Below the pieces are notes generated by a model. The model ran no database searches. It was given only the letters and a program-made list of their open reading frames with translations, and was not told the DNA's origin. A stretch of 64,000 nt of DNA. It comes from Bog-159 sp050008575. Its GTDB lineage: Bacteria; Acidobacteriota; Terriglobia; Bryobacterales; Bryobacteraceae. This document shows, one piece after another, positions 35,391-43,637 of this stretch. The translations under genes were made by a program, and so were the position numbers. The DNA is taken from NCBI GenBank assembly GCA_050008575.1, contig JBEKMJ010000009.1, positions 46,063 to 110,062 of the forward strand, given 5' to 3'. Position 1 is the first letter of the stretch. The number at the start of each line of letters is the position of its first letter.

Positions 35391-35802
35391 CTACCTGCTA
35401 AAAAGCCGGCTACGCGCTGTGGCCGTCTTGCCCAGGTCCGGCTCAAACCGTATCTTACCTGTTGGGTCCCGGAAGAATGAGTCCACGCCGGTCTCACCGC
35501 CAACCAGCGGGTCCGCTGTGATTGTAAAGCTGGATGGTACTATTGCTACCGTGAGTTTGTATCCAAATGCAACTTGCGATGCGGCCGGGCAGGAGGGTTA
35601 TGCGGTCGGCCAAGTTAACGCTCTGGATCTGGTTGGTCCCGCCTGGCGCCAGTTTGGGATAAGCTCTGTATAGCAAGCGGATGATCTCCTTTTGATTCTT
35701 AAGTGCCGTACTGCGCGGCGAGACGAATAGGAGGACGAAGATGGCCGCGGTACCGAACATCACGGCGAAGGCGACGGACAGGCTCTTGAGGATGGTCTTC
35801 AT
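35391..35802 (-). pseudogene. broken type IV pilin-like protein gene
   Basis: ATG 35802 opens MKTILKSLSVAFAVMFGTAA with a hydrophobic N-terminal helix. The frame stops at 35494, but from about 35585 the neighbouring frame carries VAFGYKLTVAIVPSSFTITA and DPLVGGETGVDSFFRDPTGK, a C-terminal pattern common in acidobacterial pilin-like proteins (TADPL..G.TG..SFF.D..G.IR), ending in TAG at 35391. One indel separates the two halves. It lies 10 bases beyond the RHS remnant on the same strand. Confidence 0.55.
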
Positions 35803-35811
35803 TATCGTGCC

Positions 35812-36345
35812 TCACTGATTGCAATTCTTCATTATCAGATTGGCCAATTTTCTGAGGCCGCGATGACCTGATGGTTGCTCTGCCCGCCTCCGCCCGCCGC
35901 CACCTCCAAGGTTAGCGCCCGCCGACGTAGGGTGGACGATCGCAGTGACACACGCGCCCTTGTAGCAGACCTCACCAGGTGGGCACGACGGCTGGGGCTG
36001 CCCCGGCGCGTAGAGCATAAGGCCCGCAGGATCCATATGCGTATCGGTTCCAGCTCCCTGGGTCTCGTAGCCCCACGCTGTTCGTGTATGGGTCGGGCGA
36101 CAGAAAACGGCCCCGCCGGCTGGCGCAATACCGGTTCATCGCTGTAATCCGGCCCCGTCGCGCTCTCATCCCCGCGGCGTTCGGCGTGCAGGTATCGTAC
36201 GTGAAGCTCTGCCGGCGGTCGGGGACGCAGATCATGCGCTGGTAAGCGTCGTAGTCATTCGATTCCGAGTTGCCGTTGGCGTCCTTCTTGGTGGCCAAGG
36301 TACCATCCGCGTTATAAGTATGGCTCGCGGGCGCCGTTCTCCGGA
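35812..36345 (-). pseudogene. RHS-repeat protein C-terminal remnant
   Basis: Minus-strand fragments in more than one frame: SHTYNADGTLATKKDANGNS, YDAYQRMICV, then the RHS core MNRYCASRRGRFLSPDPY and LRDPGSWNRYAY, and after a frameshift MDPAGLMLYAPGQPQPSCPP down to the stop at 35812. A further short scrap (ATSATGAQTNYAYG) lies near 35350-35395. RHS proteins export toxic C-terminal domains or carbohydrate-binding tips; this copy has lost its N-terminus and reading frame. Confidence 0.7.
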
Positions 36346-36408
36346 TCGGTGTCGGACGTGGGCGAGGCTTGCCTACGCGCTTTTCCTTGGGAAATCCTAA
36401 CCTAATAA

Positions 36409-36825
36409 CTAATCGTTCCGCTCCTGCCTATCCGGCCCGCCCGGATCGCCGCCATCCTCCCGGCCGCGCCCTCTCTCGCGCCAACGGTTGAAGCTGAATT
36501 TCTCCAGCCGCGGCCGGAAGTCCACGAAATTGTGGCGGCAGTATTCGCAGCGCCACCGATTCGCCCCGAAGCTGATCAGAAACTTCATGAACGCGCTGGG
36601 CCAATACTGCTGGTCGGTCCAGACGTTCAGATCCATGCGTAAGCACTTCGGACAACGGCTGTGCGTGAAGACGGCCATATCCCAGGTGCGGGCGATGAAT
36701 CGTTCTCCGCAATCGCAACAGCGCAGCGGGGAAATGCCCACCAGGTCGCCCAGCCGTTCCCGCAGGGACCGGTAGCGGCTCACGCGCAGATACCGGCTCC
36801 CGCAGCCCGGGCAACTGACCGTCAT
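36409..36825 (-). CDS. small protein with four Cys pairs (double zinc ribbon)
   Basis: 138 residues, unidentified family. Four CxxC-type knuckles at Cys5/Cys8, Cys36-37/Cys39, Cys58/Cys61 and Cys93/Cys96 would make two treble-clef or ribbon folds; between them are basic and aromatic stretches (MKFLISFGANRWRCEYC). The C-terminal 30 residues are charged and low complexity. The start overlaps the aminotransferase stop (ATGA), so both are translated from one mRNA. It could bind nucleic acid or act as a zinc-dependent scaffold; no function is claimed. Confidence 0.72.
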   Translation of the reverse strand: MTVSCPGCGSRYLRVSRYRSLRERLGDLVGISPLRCCDCGERFIARTWDMAVFTHSRCPKCLRMDLNVWTDQQYWPSAFMKFLISFGANRWRCEYCRHNFVDFRPRLEKFSFNRWRERGRGREDGGDPGGPDRQERND

Positions 36826-37718
36826 AGGCGCGCGGCGGGCGCCTCCTGGCTATCGGCGGCGCGCTGGGCGGCTCTAGCGGCGACGTAAGCGTCCACATAT
36901 CCGGCGAACGCGGCGCGCAAGGCGGCGCAGGCCGTGCCGGATTGCGGTATGGCGCGCCCTTCGATTTCGGACACGGGCAGCAGGCTGCGCGTGGTGGAAG
37001 TGATGAAGACCTCGCCCGCGCGCTCCAGGTCGGCGGGCGCCAGCGCCCTTTCTTCGACGGTGAACCCCGGCACGTGGATTTCGTGCAGCAATAGTTCGCG
37101 GGTCACGCCCGGCAGACAACCCGAGCTGAGCGGCGGAGTCCACACGCGGTGGCCTTCAGCGGCGAAGATATTCGCCGACGTACACTCGGCCGCCTCGCCG
37201 CGCTCGTTCAGCAGGATGGTTTCGTCTAAGCCGCGGGCTTGCGCCGCTTCGAGCCAAGTCAGGTTCATGGCCCACGAGAGGATTTTGGCGCCCGCGAACT
37301 CGCCGGCCGCATAGCGCGCGCACGGCGTGTAGCAGAGCCGCACGGCGCTGCCCCACTCCTTGGTGGCGGAGGTGAGCGCGATCAGGTCGCTCGTCCGGCC
37401 CACGTCCGGGCCTTGCCACATCCCGCCCGTATTCCGGACCACGACCACGCGCAGGGTGGCGTCGAAGGCGTGGTTGGCCGCCACCAATTCGAGCAGCTTG
37501 CGGCGCACCGGCTCCGGGTCTGGCGGGAGAGTCACGTGCAGCGCGGCGGCATCTTTGCGCATGCGCGCCCAGTGCCGCTCGAATGCGAAGAGCACTCCGC
37601 CAGCCACGCGGATGGTGCTGAAAACACCCCAGCCGGAGAGCAGCCCAACCTGTCCCGGCGCGAGCAGCTTATCGGAGGCATCCCGGATTTCTTCGTTGTG
37701 CAGAACGAAACGGTGCAT
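36822..37718 (-). CDS. class IV aminotransferase (PabC/BCAT-like)
   Basis: 298 residues of the fold-type IV PLP family (4-amino-4-deoxychorismate lyase, branched-chain aminotransferase, D-amino acid aminotransferase). Motifs: GLLSGWGVFSTIRVAGG at 25-41 (phosphate/substrate arm), the PLP-lysine K145 in GAKILSWAMN, and LLNERGEAAECTSANIF (169-185) with the conserved Glu. ALAPADLERAGEVFITSTTR then LLPVSEIEG complete it. The substrate class cannot be assigned by eye: the arm resembles lyase-type members as much as BCATs. Next to a zinc-ribbon protein with overlapping translation. The start ATG 37718 lies 80 bases from the divergent amidohydrolase. Confidence 0.85.
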   Translation of the reverse strand: MHRFVLHNEEIRDASDKLLAPGQVGLLSGWGVFSTIRVAGGVLFAFERHWARMRKDAAALHVTLPPDPEPVRRKLLELVAANHAFDATLRVVVVRNTGGMWQGPDVGRTSDLIALTSATKEWGSAVRLCYTPCARYAAGEFAGAKILSWAMNLTWLEAAQARGLDETILLNERGEAAECTSANIFAAEGHRVWTPPLSSGCLPGVTRELLLHEIHVPGFTVEERALAPADLERAGEVFITSTTRSLLPVSEIEGRAIPQSGTACAALRAAFAGYVDAYVAARAAQRAADSQEAPAARL

Positions 37719-37738
37719 TGGACTTCATTCTACCGCCG

Positions 37739-37782
37739 TGGGGCAGGCTCGCAGCCTGCGGCGGCCTCGTAGGCCGCCTGCC
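37739..37782. repeat. family A repeat between divergent genes
   Basis: gtggggcaggctcgcagcctgc followed by a second palindrome ggcggcctcgtaggccgcc. It occupies the short promoter region shared by the aminotransferase and amidohydrolase. Confidence 0.65.
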
Positions 37783-37799
37783 AGTGTTACACTCGCCAA

Positions 37800-39440
37800 A
37801 TGCTGCCCCTTGCGCTCTTCCTGCTCGCCGCCAATCCCTATGATGTGGTGATCCAGCACGGCCGGATCGTCGACGGCACCGGCTCGCCGTGGTATTCCGG
37901 CGACATCGGCATCCGCCAGGGCCGGATCGCCGCCATCGGGAATCTGGCGGGCGCGCCCGCGAAGCGCACCATCGAGGCGCATGGCATGGTGGTGGCGCCG
38001 GGTTTCATCGACATGCTCGGCCAGTCCGAGCTGACCATCCTGGTGAATCCGCATCTGCCCTCGAAGATCTACCAGGGCATCACCACCGAAATCACCGGCG
38101 AAGGCTCGTCGGTGGCGCCGGTCGGCGAGGCGATACTGAAGGCGGATCGCGTGGGGTACGAGCACTACGGCATCCGGCCCGATTGGCGGACCTTCCGCGA
38201 CTATTTCGCGCGGCTGGAGAAGCAAGGCATGGGCATCAACCTGGCGAGCTATGTGGGCGCCACCCAGGTGCGCCGCATGGTGCTGGGCGACGACGACCAC
38301 GCGCCCAACGCAGCGGAGCTGGAGCGCATGAAGACGCTGGTGCGCGAGGCCATGCGCGACGGCGCGGTGGGCCTCTCGACCGCGCTGCAATATGCGCCGG
38401 CTCCCTATGCCACTACCGAAGAGTTGATCGCGCTGGCCGCGGAGGCCGGCAAGCACGGCGGCATCTACGCGACGCACATGCGCAGCGAAGGCGACGCCAT
38501 CGTTCCCGCGCTGGATGAAGCCATCCGCATCGGCCGCGAGGCGCACATTCCGGTCGAGATCTGGCATTTGAAAGCGGCCGGCAAAGCCAACTGGGGCCGC
38601 ATGCCGGAAATCGTCGCGCACATCCAGCAGGCGCGCGATTCCGGCGTGGACATCACCGCCGATACTTACGCTTACCCGGCCGGATTCAACACGTTTTCGG
38701 CGATCATCCCGCCATGGGCGCACGATGGCGGCGATGCCAAGTTGATCGAGCGGCTGAAGGATCCGGCCCTGCGCGCACGCATTCGCAAAGAGATGCAAAC
38801 GCCGGGCGGCAACTGGGACAACGAATGGCAGGAAGTGACCGGCCCGGAATCCATCCTGGTGGGCGCGGTGGCGAATCCCAAGCTGCTGCCCTTGCAGGGC
38901 AAGACCATCGCGGAGATCGCCAAACTCTGGGGCAAAGATCCCTTCGACACTATTTTCGACCTGTTGATCGAAGACCGGGCGTTCACCAACGTGGCGCTCT
39001 TCATCATGTCGGAGCCGGACATCGCGCTGGCGCTCGAACAGCCGTGGGTGTCGATCTGCAACGATTCGGAAGGAACGGCGCCGGACGGGCTGTTGGGAAA
39101 GGAGCACCCGCATCCGCGCGCTTACGGGACCTTTCCGCGCATCTTGCGCAAGTACGTGCGGGAGGAAAAGAAGCTGACGCTGCCGGACGCCATTCGCAAG
39201 TTCAGCGCGTTGCCCGCGCAGCGGATGCGGCTGGTGGATCGCGGCGTGTTGAAGGAAGGCATGTGGGCCGATGTAGTGGTCTTCGATCCGGAGACCATTC
39301 GCGACCGCGCCACGTTCGAGAATCCGAATCAGCTCTCCGACGGCATGCGCTTCGTGCTGGTTAACGGCGTGCCGGTGATCGAAGAAGGTAAGATGACCAA
39401 TGCGCTGCCGGGCAAAGTGCTGCGCGGCAATGGGCTTTAG
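37800..39440 (+). CDS. N-acyl-D-amino-acid deacylase-like amidohydrolase
   Basis: 546 residues; a short hydrophobic N-terminus (MLPLALFLLAANP) suggests export. The D-aminoacylase fold of the amidohydrolase superfamily is clear: DVVIQHGRIVDGTGSPWY, GITTEITGEGSSVAPVG, YATHMRSEGD (His near 225), IWHLKAAGK (His near 257), the acid position in ICNDSEGTAPDG and HPRAYGTFPRIL. Unusually, the beta-strand 1 HxH metal motif (normally GFIDVHTH) is replaced by GFIDMLGQSE, so at most one metal would bind, as in D-aminoacylases that use the Cys/His/His/Asp site. Expected reaction: hydrolysis of N-acyl-D-amino acids, perhaps from peptidoglycan turnover. Substrate not determined by sequence. Confidence 0.8.
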   Translation: MLPLALFLLAANPYDVVIQHGRIVDGTGSPWYSGDIGIRQGRIAAIGNLAGAPAKRTIEAHGMVVAPGFIDMLGQSELTILVNPHLPSKIYQGITTEITGEGSSVAPVGEAILKADRVGYEHYGIRPDWRTFRDYFARLEKQGMGINLASYVGATQVRRMVLGDDDHAPNAAELERMKTLVREAMRDGAVGLSTALQYAPAPYATTEELIALAAEAGKHGGIYATHMRSEGDAIVPALDEAIRIGREAHIPVEIWHLKAAGKANWGRMPEIVAHIQQARDSGVDITADTYAYPAGFNTFSAIIPPWAHDGGDAKLIERLKDPALRARIRKEMQTPGGNWDNEWQEVTGPESILVGAVANPKLLPLQGKTIAEIAKLWGKDPFDTIFDLLIEDRAFTNVALFIMSEPDIALALEQPWVSICNDSEGTAPDGLLGKEHPHPRAYGTFPRILRKYVREEKKLTLPDAIRKFSALPAQRMRLVDRGVLKEGMWADVVVFDPETIRDRATFENPNQLSDGMRFVLVNGVPVIEEGKMTNALPGKVLRGNGL

Positions 39441-39445
39441 CCGGC

Positions 39446-39463
39446 GCGGGGCTTGATCCCCGC
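39446..39463. terminator. candidate bidirectional terminator hairpin
   Basis: GCGGGG-cttgat-CCCCGC, 6-bp stem between the convergent amidohydrolase and the glycine-rich protein gene. No clear T-run, so weak. Confidence 0.3.
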
Positions 39464-39466
39464 TCT

Positions 39467-39685
39467 TCAGGGTTTGCGTTTCCTGAATAACCGATAAAGC
39501 CCGTAGGCGATGCCGGCTCCGGCGGCGGCTCCGGCGCCGATCGCCAAGCCGGCGGTGAAACCGGTCGCGGCGCCCCGCGCGGCCAGTTCCAGAACGCCAA
39601 CCGTGGCGCCGCCGGCACTCCCGACTCCGGCCCCGACACTGGCCACCGCGGCCGCCTTAGCCTTTTCCTTGTCGTCTTCCGTCAT
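39467..39685 (-). CDS. small Gly/Ala-rich membrane protein
   Basis: 72 residues: a charged start (MTEDDKEKAK), a 50-residue Gly/Ala region with GxxxG spacing (GATVGVLELAARGAATGF, AGLAIGAGAAAGAGIAYGL) that could form a membrane hairpin, and a basic RKRKP tail. A good Shine-Dalgarno (GGAG, 9 bases before ATG 39685) supports it. Resembles glycine-zipper proteins. Function unknown. Confidence 0.6.
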   Translation of the reverse strand: MTEDDKEKAKAAAVASVGAGVGSAGGATVGVLELAARGAATGFTAGLAIGAGAAAGAGIAYGLYRLFRKRKP

Positions 39686-39750
39686 TGCCCATTCTCCTGT
39701 CGCCCCACTTCAAACGATAATAGGTTTCAAGCCAACCGCTTGATCCATCC

Positions 39751-39824
39751 GTGGGGCAGGCTCGCAGGCCCGCTCTTCCGGCGCGCGAAGTTCGCCTAAG
39801 GGCGGCGCATGGCGCCGCCCGCAC
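39751..39824. repeat. family A repeat, overlapping a gene end
   Basis: gtggggcaggctcgcaggcc, then a gcgcgaagttcgc element and gggcggcgcatggcgccgcc, another palindrome. Its last part supplies the final codons (AGGAMRRP) of the secreted protein gene at 39796-41475. Confidence 0.65.
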
Positions 39825-41475
39825 GGCTGCGCTTGGCCGCGGGCGCCTGTTTGCATCCGGGAAACTGGAACTGGAAAAGACGCGTAGCCCAGGTGTTGGA
39901 ACCCGTGCCAGTCAGGTATTGGCCGGTGTACCACATGGTGCAGTCATCCGAGGGATCCACACTCATGCTGGTGTAATCGCCCCAACGGTCGGAATCGGAC
40001 TGATTGCCGCTTCCATTGAAGATGGTAGCTTCCGCCTCCATAGTGCCCAGAGGATCGCTGGGCACACGGCCCGTATATAGGACCGACGGATAGGCGGTGG
40101 TGGTGGAGAGACTGTATCCCAAAGCGATATCGCCCAACCCGTCCATGGCGGCGCTGCCCATCCAACGGTAATTCGAGTCCGGGGCGTAGGTCCCCTGTTG
40201 GTACACCACGGGCGCCGTGAGAGGGCCGCGCAATTCATACCAGCGCATGCCTGTGCCGGTGGCGGAACCCGTGCCGGTCAGCACGCAATGACTAGTTACC
40301 AATGTCTCATACGGAGGCGTGGCATTGGCGAAGTTACGATACTGCACCGGCATCATCATGCTGGTGGAATTCGTATGCAGCAACTGCGATGTGCCATATT
40401 GCGGGACTTGGCCGGCCGCGGTGTATGCGGCCACGTCGATCTTGACCGGACCGTAGAGCTGGGTATTTGCCGGGGTGACGAAATCGACGTGAAACAGGTA
40501 GAGCAACAGTGCGTTGGTGCCTCTGGGCCCTTCCAACAGATAATAATTCGGCGAGCCGGCCGGCGGCGCCGTGGGACCATCCATATTGGAGGGCACCATC
40601 CCGTCGAGGTGCGTATTGTCGAGTTGCACGCACTGCATCGTGGCGGCCTGGCCAATCAGCATCTGGCTGCGGTCCAAGACACAAGCGGAGGGGCCGACGT
40701 AGACCGAGTTGACATTAATATAGGTGGACAGGTAGTAACCATCCAGCCAGGTCGCCATCTTCTGTCCGGTCAAGTTTCCCTCGGCTTGGAACTCATAATC
40801 GTACAGGTAATAGGCGCCGGTGGCGTCGCTGGTTTCGGAAACCGCCATGCAGGTGTAGTATGGCGTTCCCAGCGTTCCCATCTTGATCGCCCAGCGGGCC
40901 GCTTGTTTGTCGTAGAGTACCACCGGGTCGGCCATACTGGCGCCGTTGGTGCAGTTGCTGTCGAAGTTCTTCCATAGTTCCCCGATGAAGAGCGGACCCT
41001 TGACCGGTTGTCCCGTCGTCTTATCCAGCACGGCCAGCGACAGATTCACGGTCTCTACGATCTGGGTGTCGCCCACCGCGGAGTTCGGATCGGGCGGCAC
41101 GCCGTAGATGGCATGGGATCCGCCGGGGCCCGTGAAGCCCCTTCCGAGGCCGACGAGATTCATGCCCGGAAGGGTTACCAGCGCGGGGCCGGCCGTGGCT
41201 TGCCGGACGGGATCGACGAGCCTGGCAACGGCGTCCCCCGCTGCGCGACCCGCGGCCGGCTCGTCGTCGTCGTCGACGGCCTGCGCCCACCGGGTGGCCG
41301 GCGCGTTCGCCATGGTTCGCAGCGGCGGTGAAATTCCGTGCTTCACTTCCCGAATCACGATTACGCGTTGGGCTCCGGTACGCGGCGCCGTGCGCCCCGG
41401 CCACACAAATAAAGTGGCCAGCAAGGCTAAGCCCGAAGCGCCCGCCAACAGACGTGGGTGGAGATGCAGCTCCAT
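39796..41475 (-). CDS. secreted protein of unknown function
   Basis: 559 residues with an export signal (LLAGASGLALLATLFVWPG). I do not recognise the family. The mature part is Ser/Thr/Gly-rich beta sequence with markers such as YGVPPDPNSAVGDTQIVETV, LFIGELWKNF, DKQAARWAIKMGTLG, CMAVSETSDATGAYYLYDYE, DGLGDIALGYSLS and SDRWGDYTSMSVDPSDDCTM, a pattern found in exported Acidobacteria and Myxococcota proteins with sequential exo-alpha-sialidase-like or propeller blades. The ATG 41475 has AAGGGG upstream. The C-terminal residues come from a family A repeat. Confidence 0.75.
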   Translation of the reverse strand: MELHLHPRLLAGASGLALLATLFVWPGRTAPRTGAQRVIVIREVKHGISPPLRTMANAPATRWAQAVDDDDEPAAGRAAGDAVARLVDPVRQATAGPALVTLPGMNLVGLGRGFTGPGGSHAIYGVPPDPNSAVGDTQIVETVNLSLAVLDKTTGQPVKGPLFIGELWKNFDSNCTNGASMADPVVLYDKQAARWAIKMGTLGTPYYTCMAVSETSDATGAYYLYDYEFQAEGNLTGQKMATWLDGYYLSTYINVNSVYVGPSACVLDRSQMLIGQAATMQCVQLDNTHLDGMVPSNMDGPTAPPAGSPNYYLLEGPRGTNALLLYLFHVDFVTPANTQLYGPVKIDVAAYTAAGQVPQYGTSQLLHTNSTSMMMPVQYRNFANATPPYETLVTSHCVLTGTGSATGTGMRWYELRGPLTAPVVYQQGTYAPDSNYRWMGSAAMDGLGDIALGYSLSTTTAYPSVLYTGRVPSDPLGTMEAEATIFNGSGNQSDSDRWGDYTSMSVDPSDDCTMWYTGQYLTGTGSNTWATRLFQFQFPGCKQAPAAKRSRAGGAMRRP

Positions 41476-41592
41476 AAAAGCCCCTTTGCAACTAATCGGT
41501 CTTCTTGACCTATAGGGCTATTCTAGTTGAATTCGTTCGAATCGGCCGCCGGCATTGGTACTACTACGTACGACTGAGTGGCCAGTACGATC

Positions 41593-43170
41593 CTACCGCC
41601 TTTCTTTCAGGCGGCCCTCTTCCCGATCCCACGCGAAGCGGCGCCCGTTATTCGGCACGGTGTATGGCGACTCGCCCACCACGTGCACGCGCGCCGCCGG
41701 TTCACCCGAGTTCGTCTCCACGCATTCCGGGAATCCGTTGGAGAGAAAATAAACGCCGCCCAGCCTTTCGGGCAAACCGCTTACGAACACGGGCCGTGGA
41801 TCGTTCGCCATTTCGCTTCCCAACGCGCGGCAAACCGCGGCGGCGGTCGCCGGAGTCGTCCGCCATGGGCCCAGGTTGTGCTCGAGCGCCGCCACGTTGA
41901 ATGCGATCAGAGCCCCGGCCAGCGCCCATGTGAGCTTGTTCCGCGCGGATTCCTCCAGCATGGCGGCCCAGAAAATAGCGAGTCCGGCGAGCGGCAGGTA
42001 CAATACGCGGGCGCCCGCAAAGTCAGGCTGGAACATCAGCAGATGCTGGACCGGTATGACCGCTACGAGGAGGAAGGCGAGGCCCGCCAGGAGGGTGCCT
42101 GGTTTACCCCGCCATTCCCTGCCGTGCACGGCGTACACCGCCAGTACGGCGAGGAATCCGGCCGCGGCCGCGCGCAGCCACCACTCCAGCGGAACGGACC
42201 AGTTCACCGGAAAAAACAGGAAGGCCCACTGCCGGAAAAACAGCGCTTCCGAGCTATGCAACGGCCGCGAGCGCCAGACCGCGCTGAGACCCGTGCGGTC
42301 GGTATAGCCGCCAATTCCGCCCAACGCCCACCAACGGTAGGCAAACAGAATCGCGCACACGCAGCCGAGCATGAGACTCGCCGCGAGTGCCCGCATCCTT
42401 CCGCGGCCCTGCGCCCGCGGCAAGCAAGGCAGCAGCGCGACAGGCAGCAGCGGCAAACAGAATGCCGATTCCTTGGCGTACACGGCCAGCGCGGCGCAGA
42501 CAGCCAACGGAACAAAGAGCAGGCGGCGGCCGGTGCGGCAATATTCCAATGTGGCCAGCATGGCGCACAATGCGAAGAACGCCGCCAGCAGGTCGAAGCG
42601 GGCATCCGCCCAGGCGACGGTTTCCGCGCGCGATCCGTGCAGCGCGAAGAGCAGCGCGGCGACGCATGCCGCCGGACGCCGCATCTCCAGCCGTTTGACC
42701 AACAGATACACCAGGCAAGCGTTGGCCGCATGCGCGGCCAGGTTCCACAAATGCCAGCGAATGGCGTGGCCGCCCGCCCACTGGAGGTCGAGCCAGTAAG
42801 ATATGAATCCTACCGGACGAAAGAAGAGTCCGTGGCCGCCCGGGACCGGCTGGAAGGCGTCTATCAGAATCCGCCAGGTGACGTGGGATGTCTGTGCGAG
42901 GTGGGTATAGTCGTCGTACACAAACGGCGAGTCCAGGTTGGGCCAGAACGCCGCCGCAGTGACTGCTGCCAGGACGGACAAATCTATCCAAGGCGGCCAC
43001 GGGAGCGCGGGGGCGATCGCCGGATTCTTAGGGGCTATCAGGGCCAGCAGGACGAATGAGACCGCTATCGCGGCCGCGGCATTTACCGGCGAATTTACAG
43101 TGACCAGTGGTGAGTGAAATGGTCCCGCGATAATGCGCATGGCTAGCAGGAGGGCCGCCACGGCCATCAC
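41593..43170 (-). CDS. polytopic GT-C type membrane protein (TMTC/PMT-like)
   Basis: 525 residues with about ten hydrophobic helices. After two helices comes FVYDDYTHLAQTSH, the acidic first-loop motif of GT-C enzymes, then GLFFRPVGFISYWLDLQWA and NLAAHAANACLVYLLVKRL, the arrangement seen in TMTC-type and bacterial protein O-glycosyltransferase-like proteins. HGSRAETVAWADARFDLL is a second conserved loop. The last 80 residues are soluble. Expected to use a polyprenyl-phosphate sugar outside the membrane; the acceptor is unknown. Confidence 0.75.
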   Translation of the reverse strand: MMAVAALLLAMRIIAGPFHSPLVTVNSPVNAAAAIAVSFVLLALIAPKNPAIAPALPWPPWIDLSVLAAVTAAAFWPNLDSPFVYDDYTHLAQTSHVTWRILIDAFQPVPGGHGLFFRPVGFISYWLDLQWAGGHAIRWHLWNLAAHAANACLVYLLVKRLEMRRPAACVAALLFALHGSRAETVAWADARFDLLAAFFALCAMLATLEYCRTGRRLLFVPLAVCAALAVYAKESAFCLPLLPVALLPCLPRAQGRGRMRALAASLMLGCVCAILFAYRWWALGGIGGYTDRTGLSAVWRSRPLHSSEALFFRQWAFLFFPVNWSVPLEWWLRAAAAGFLAVLAVYAVHGREWRGKPGTLLAGLAFLLVAVIPVQHLLMFQPDFAGARVLYLPLAGLAIFWAAMLEESARNKLTWALAGALIAFNVAALEHNLGPWRTTPATAAAVCRALGSEMANDPRPVFVSGLPERLGGVYFLSNGFPECVETNSGEPAARVHVVGESPYTVPNNGRRFAWDREEGRLKERR

Positions 43171-43637
43171 GGAATAGAAACACAGGAACGGGAATCGGCG
43201 CAGATGTTTAGTTTAACGTGGGGCAGGCTCGCAGGCCCTCTTTTCGACGAGCGAAGCTCGCCGTCCACAGGCTCTCCGGAAACCCACTCGCCAACCTGTC
43301 GATTTGCGAGGCGCGGGGCTGAAGCCCCGCGCGGGATAAATCCCGCCCCCCAAGGCTTTGGGTTTCCGATCCTGGTGACGGCCCCCGGCCGTTCGCGCTC
43401 TCCAGAGAACCATCGTGCAATTCACTGATCTAGCGGGACTAACGTCCCGCTGGGCGAGCTACGCTCGCCTGCGCCGACCCGAGTGTCAGCGCGGCAGGCA
43501 ATGAGTGCCTGCGCCACGTCCCGGCGTCAGTTCTCCGATCTTGGTAACGACCCGCAGGGTCGTTCGCGCTAAAGCCCGTGCTACCAGCGGGGCTTGCCTG
43601 CCCCACCATGGTAAAATTCGAAGAGTCCTCCTTCGAC
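43171..43637. other. 467-bp gap packed with repeats
   Basis: No gene. From left to right: a family A element (43218-43275) with gcgaagctcgc, the second family C copy (43273-43385), a palindromic tgggcgagctacgctcgcct at about 43450, a family E-like segment at 43487-43519 (gcggcaggcaatgagtgcct), and a gcggggcttgcctgcccc palindrome at about 43588-43606 that ends right before the first possible helicase ATG. Confidence 0.7.
43273..43385. repeat. family C repeat, copy 2
   Basis: Direct repeat of 27873-27985 with about nine mismatches, flanked here by family A rather than gene remains. Both copies start ctcc(a/g)gaaacccactcg and end ggtgacggcccc. Confidence 0.75.

Noticed and set aside
37725..39113. 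462-codon minus-strand frame
   Set aside because: Antisense to the amidohydrolase, which has the family motifs.
41578..43059. 493-codon plus-strand frame
   Set aside because: Antisense to the GT-C membrane protein; Gln/Arg-rich mirror of hydrophobic codons.
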